Source: Acinetobacter lwoffii (GTDB lineage: Bacteria; Pseudomonadota; Gammaproteobacteria; Pseudomonadales; Moraxellaceae). Taken from it: a DNA stretch of 15,239 nt. The DNA lies in NCBI RefSeq assembly GCF_002321025.1, contig NZ_DCLL01000010.1:1-15239 (forward strand), given 5' to 3'. A model generated the notes under the pieces. That model was not told the origin of the DNA. It saw nothing but the letters and a program-made list of their open reading frames with translations, and searched no databases. A program made the translations under genes and the position numbers. This document shows, piece by piece, positions 13,931 through 15,239 of this stretch (positions are counted from its first letter, which is position 1; the number at the start of each line of letters is the position of its first letter).

Positions 13931-14913
13931 GCACTTTTCCCTTCTGCCGCCAATACGGTGTTTAATGCATCTTCCAGACGGGATTGACTGTCCAGTGGAA
14001 GTGCTTTTTGAATATTCGGCAAGCGTTTCGCCAAGTTGGTCAATACATTACCCGGACCACATTCTACGATGTACTCAATGCCTTCATCTTGAAGGTATTG
14101 TAAGGTTTTGGTCCATTGTACTGACTCATAAAGTTGCGCGGTCAACGCCTGACGCAATTCATCTACATTGGTTGCCGCTTGCGCGCCTACATTTTGTAAT
14201 ACAGGAATGCGTGGCAGCTCAATGGCGGTTTGTTCCAATGCCGGAGCAAACTGTTCAGCAGCAAGTTTCATCAATGAACAATGCGATGGAACCGATACTG
14301 GCAATGCAATGGCTTTTCCGCCGTTTTCTTTGGCCAATGCCATCACTGCTTCAACGCGATCTTTATTGCCTGCAACCACAACCTGCCCTTGCGCATTGTA
14401 GTTCGCCGCTTCGACAGAACCTTCGCCTGCTGCAGTTGCTTGTGCACACAGCTCAATCACTTTGGCATCGTCCAGACCCAAAATGGCAGCCATCGCACCC
14501 ACACCCTGAGGTACAGCAGTCTGCATGAGTTTGCCACGCAAGTTCACTAGCTTCGCAGCATCACCCAGGCTTAAAGCACCTGATGCAACCAGTGCGCTGT
14601 ATTCACCCAGTGAATGGCCTGCAAGATATTTCGGTGCTACACCGCCAGATTCCAACCACACGCGCCATAAGGCAATACTTGCAGTCAGCAATACCGGCTG
14701 GGTAAATTCGGTTTGATCCAAACCTTCGCCAGTTTGCGCAATCTGCCACAGATCAAAACCGACGGCTTCAGATGCTTCTGCAAATGTCTCGCGAATACTC
14801 GCAAACTGTTCTGCAAGCTCAGCCAGCATACCAGCTTTTTGTGAGCCCTGACCCGGAAACACAAATGCAGTTTTAGTTACGGGCGCTGCTTGTTCGAGTG
14901 GTGTAGCAGACAT
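13927..14913 (-). CDS. fabD: Malonyl-CoA:ACP transacylase
   Basis: Transfers malonyl from CoA to ACP, supplying the extender unit for fatty acid synthesis. The 328-residue product has FVFPGQGSQ (17-25), the nucleophile Ser101 in GHSLGEYSALV, Arg127 in LVNLRGKLMQ for the malonyl carboxylate, and His212 in VPSHCSLM as the catalytic partner. The N-terminus carries about nine more residues than E. coli FabD before the first strand; the start is supported by AGGA 7 bases upstream. First gene of fabD-fabG-acpP, after the rpmF terminator. In the 223-bp upstream gap I see no convincing promoter boxes, only a 6-bp inverted repeat CTTCTT/AAGAAG (14942-14963). Confidence 0.97.
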   Translation of the reverse strand: MSATPLEQAAPVTKTAFVFPGQGSQKAGMLAELAEQFASIRETFAEASEAVGFDLWQIAQTGEGLDQTEFTQPVLLTASIALWRVWLESGGVAPKYLAGHSLGEYSALVASGALSLGDAAKLVNLRGKLMQTAVPQGVGAMAAILGLDDAKVIELCAQATAAGEGSVEAANYNAQGQVVVAGNKDRVEAVMALAKENGGKAIALPVSVPSHCSLMKLAAEQFAPALEQTAIELPRIPVLQNVGAQAATNVDELRQALTAQLYESVQWTKTLQYLQDEGIEYIVECGPGNVLTNLAKRLPNIQKALPLDSQSRLEDALNTVLAAEGKSA

Positions 14914-15073
14914 AATAAAATCCTTTCATTCAAGAGGTGTGCTTCTTCAATCCTAACAAGAAGACTGACCAATAAGACCACCTAAATCATTGTGGAGCGC
15001 AATTTAGCATGTAATTTTGCTGGCGGTAATTGCCAAATACAACAAAAAACCGATACGCCTAAAAATCAAAGAC

Positions 15074-15098
15074 AAAAAAAAGGGAGCTAAATGCTCCC
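15074..15098 (-). terminator. Intrinsic terminator of rpmF
   Basis: A perfect 6-bp stem GGGAGC/GCTCCC (15082-15087 and 15093-15098) with a 5-base loop; on the minus strand a run of eight T follows (15074-15081). It lies 38 bp after the rpmF stop. A T-run on the other side means it could also work on the plus strand, but no plus-strand gene is near. Confidence 0.88.
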
Positions 15099-15136
15099 AT
15101 TTTTTCTACTAAGCTTGACGCTTAATACATCACCAA

Positions 15137-15239
15137 TTATTCAGCAGATGCTTTAGCGAATAATTGACGACCACGGTAGATACCATCTTTAGATACATGG
15201 TGACGACGGTGAGTCTCGCCAGTAGCTTGGTCTACAGTT
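15137..15239 (-). CDS. rpmF: Ribosomal protein L32, C-terminal part (partial)
   Basis: The minus strand from the window edge encodes the last 34 residues of a short basic protein: TVDQATGETHRRHHVSKDG, then IYRGRQLFAKASAE and a stop. This matches the C-terminal half of bacterial L32, a small 50S protein of about 60 residues. The N-terminus lies outside the window. rpmF upstream of fatty acid genes is a common proteobacterial arrangement, though here fabD, not plsX, comes next, and a terminator separates the two. Confidence 0.93.
   Translation of the reverse strand, partial: TVDQATGETHRRHHVSKDGIYRGRQLFAKASAE

Noticed and set aside
13929..14716. Open frames on the plus strand opposite fabD, up to 199 codons
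   Set aside because: They lie antisense to a complete, well-matched fabD and show no recognisable motif or ribosome binding site.
1..15239. Mobile element, CRISPR array, toxin-antitoxin or other defence system
   Set aside because: No transposase, integrase, evenly spaced direct repeats, att-like duplications or defence-gene motifs were seen; all large genes are core functions except the EcsC-family gene.

Overview
The window looks like a chromosomal housekeeping segment from a gammaproteobacterium of the Acinetobacter / Moraxellaceae type. This rests on the close fit of EF-G, S12, FabB, DadA, Lrp and ACP to proteobacterial proteins, the rpmF-fabD-fabG-acpP layout, the HemJ-type protoporphyrinogen oxidase, and moderately AT-rich intergenic DNA. 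The genus is an inference from memory of gene content, not from a search. I see no insertion sequence, prophage, CRISPR array, tRNA, rRNA or sign of recent transfer.

Left part (1-3491, all minus strand): the str operon, transcribed rpsL, rpsG, fusA, tuf (only the first codons of tuf are inside). A near-consensus sigma70 promoter precedes rpsL. The leader and all three gaps between genes hold strong inverted repeats. The rpsL-rpsG gap can form a pseudoknot or two exclusive hairpins just before the rpsG ribosome binding site, where the E. coli operon has its S7 feedback site. This is the most interesting non-coding signal in the window.

Middle (3560-7070): a minus-strand EcsC-family protein with a long charged tail, divergent from a plus-strand pair, fabB (ketoacyl-ACP synthase I) and hemJ (protoporphyrinogen IX oxidase), closed by a bidirectional terminator.

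Alanine block (7082-12108): a minus-strand run dadA, alanine racemase, ridA, cycA, divergent from an Lrp-family regulator. It can be read as one pathway: CycA imports D-alanine, D-serine and glycine, the racemase converts L- to D-alanine, DadA oxidises D-alanine to pyruvate and ammonia, RidA clears reactive enamine/imine by-products, and Lrp probably controls the set from the shared 140-bp region, which carries repeated AT-rich motifs.

Right part (12145-15239, minus strand): kbp (BON-LysM protein), then acpP, fabG and fabD (core type II fatty acid synthesis), then the 3' part of rpmF (ribosomal protein L32). fabD and fabG overlap by 4 bp; acpP starts with GTG. plsX, fabH and fabF are not in this cluster, unlike E. 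coli. Intrinsic terminators follow rpmF, acpP and kbp. No stretch longer than about 300 bases lacks a gene; the longest gap is 5045-5317.
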